Positions 5,007 to 5,726 of a stretch of 5,726 bases of DNA are shown in pieces (positions within the stretch are counted from its first letter, which is position 1; each line of letters starts with the position of its first letter). The stretch comes from an uncultured Eubacteriales bacterium (lineage in GTDB: Bacteria; Bacillota; Clostridia; Oscillospirales; Acutalibacteraceae). The position numbers were made by a program, and so were the translations under genes. The notes beneath the pieces were generated by a model, which was given only the letters and a program-made list of their open reading frames with translations, made no database searches and had not been told where the DNA came from. The stretch lies in NCBI GenBank assembly GCA_934615635.1, contig CAKTTT010000153.1:1-5726 (forward strand), read 5' to 3'.

Positions 5007-5726
5007 GTGCTGAGAAAGTTTATATCCTATTATAAGCCTCACTGGAGGCTATTCGCGGCGGATATGGTCTGCGCGGTGATGATCGCGGCGGTTGACCTGC
5101 TTTTTCCCATTGTTTCCCGCTACGCCATGCAGAGCTTGCTGCCTGATAAGGCCTACGCCGCCTTTTTCGCCGTTATTCTGCTGCTGGTGATCTCTTATCT
5201 GCTGCGGGCGGGCTTCCAGTATTTTGTGGGCTATTGGGGCCATGTGCTGGGGGTGCGGATGGAAAGCGATATGCGCCGGGACCTCTTCACCCATCTGCAG
5301 CGGCTTCCCTTTTCCTTTTACGACAAGAACCGGACGGGGCACCTTATGTCCCGGGTGGTGAACGATCTTTTTGAGGTGGTGGAGCTGGCCCATCACGGCC
5401 CGGAGGATCTTTTCATCTCCCTGGTGACCCTGCTGGGCGCCTTTGGCATCCTGTTGACCATCCAGTGGCGGCTGGCGCTGCTGGTGTTCGCCCTGGTGCC
5501 CCTGATCCTGCTGTTCACTGCCAGCCGGCGGCTGAAGATGAACCGGGCTTCCCGTCAGGTCAAGGAACGCACCGCCGGCATCAACGCGGATATCGAAAGC
5601 AGCATCTCCGGCGCCCGGGTGGCCAAGGCTTTCAACAACGAGGCCTATGAAATCGAGAAGTTCGAGGAGGGCAACAACCGTTACCGCACGGCTAAAAACG
5701 GCTTTTACAAGCAAATGGGGATCTTC
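5007..5726 (+). CDS. ABC exporter, fused permease/ATPase, N-terminal transmembrane part (cut by window edge)
   Basis: The first 240 residues of a protein of probably about 570-600. They form the ABC transporter type 1 membrane domain, which pumps a substrate out of the cell using the ATPase domain that would follow. The N-terminus MLRKFISYYKPHWRLFAADM and the first helix (about 16-36) are typical of Firmicute half-exporters. A second helix (about 52-74) is followed by the long cytoplasmic helix pair with RMESDMRRDLFTHLQRLPFSFYD (split over 84-106) and the coupling stretch RTGHLMSRVVNDLFEVVE (109-126). Helices at about 135-152 and 156-172 and a charged helix with GINADIESSISGARVAKAF (191-209) come next. 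The start is GTG. The ATP-binding motifs are beyond the right edge, so heterodimer status and substrate (drug, lipid or peptide) cannot be judged. No partner gene precedes it. Confidence 0.93.
   Translation, partial: MLRKFISYYKPHWRLFAADMVCAVMIAAVDLLFPIVSRYAMQSLLPDKAYAAFFAVILLLVISYLLRAGFQYFVGYWGHVLGVRMESDMRRDLFTHLQRLPFSFYDKNRTGHLMSRVVNDLFEVVELAHHGPEDLFISLVTLLGAFGILLTIQWRLALLVFALVPLILLFTASRRLKMNRASRQVKERTAGINADIESSISGARVAKAFNNEAYEIEKFEEGNNRYRTAKNGFYKQMGIF

Noticed and set aside
4825..5013. 62-residue plus-strand frame before the ABC transporter
   Set aside because: It begins inside the degV terminator, has no motif and overlaps the next gene's start; probably non-coding leader.

Overview
The window looks like chromosomal DNA from a GC-rich, spore-forming Clostridia bacterium. 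The spore signal is the N-terminal two thirds of SpoIIR at the left edge. An FMN riboswitch in front of an ECF-type riboflavin transporter, Shine-Dalgarno sites of the AGGAGG type, GTG starts and a DegV protein all fit a Firmicute. The GC-rich codon usage suggests a gut Oscillospiraceae-like lineage, but that is inference from composition and gene content only.

Layout. Bases 1-456 (minus): spoIIR, cut by the left edge, with a weak forespore-type promoter candidate. Bases 457-1249: about 0.8 kb with no convincing gene, ending in a run of small hairpins and two strong perfect stem-loops just downstream of ribU. Bases 1250-1855 (minus): ribU. Bases 1856-2138 (minus): its control region, with a sigma-A promoter, a canonical FMN riboswitch, an intrinsic terminator and the Shine-Dalgarno site. 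Bases 2426-3748 (plus): a multi-pass O-antigen-ligase/polymerase-like membrane protein with its own promoter, divergent from ribU, closed by a perfect 26-bp terminator hairpin. Bases 3913-4782 (plus): a DegV/FakB-family fatty-acid-binding protein, preceded by a palindromic operator-like site and followed by an intrinsic terminator. Bases 4843-5006: a leader packed with hairpins. Bases 5007-5726 (plus): the membrane half of an ABC exporter, cut by the right edge.

How the parts relate. The clearest regulatory unit is FMN riboswitch - terminator - ribU: high intracellular FMN should stop transcription of the riboflavin importer. The other genes look like separate transcription units (sporulation signalling, surface polysaccharide, fatty-acid handling, export), each bounded by its own signals, so no shared pathway is claimed. 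I found no mobile element, CRISPR array, tRNA or rRNA, and no defence or biosynthetic system that I could call new. The least explained stretches are the gene-poor 531-1153 region, the palindrome before degV and the structured leader of the ABC transporter.
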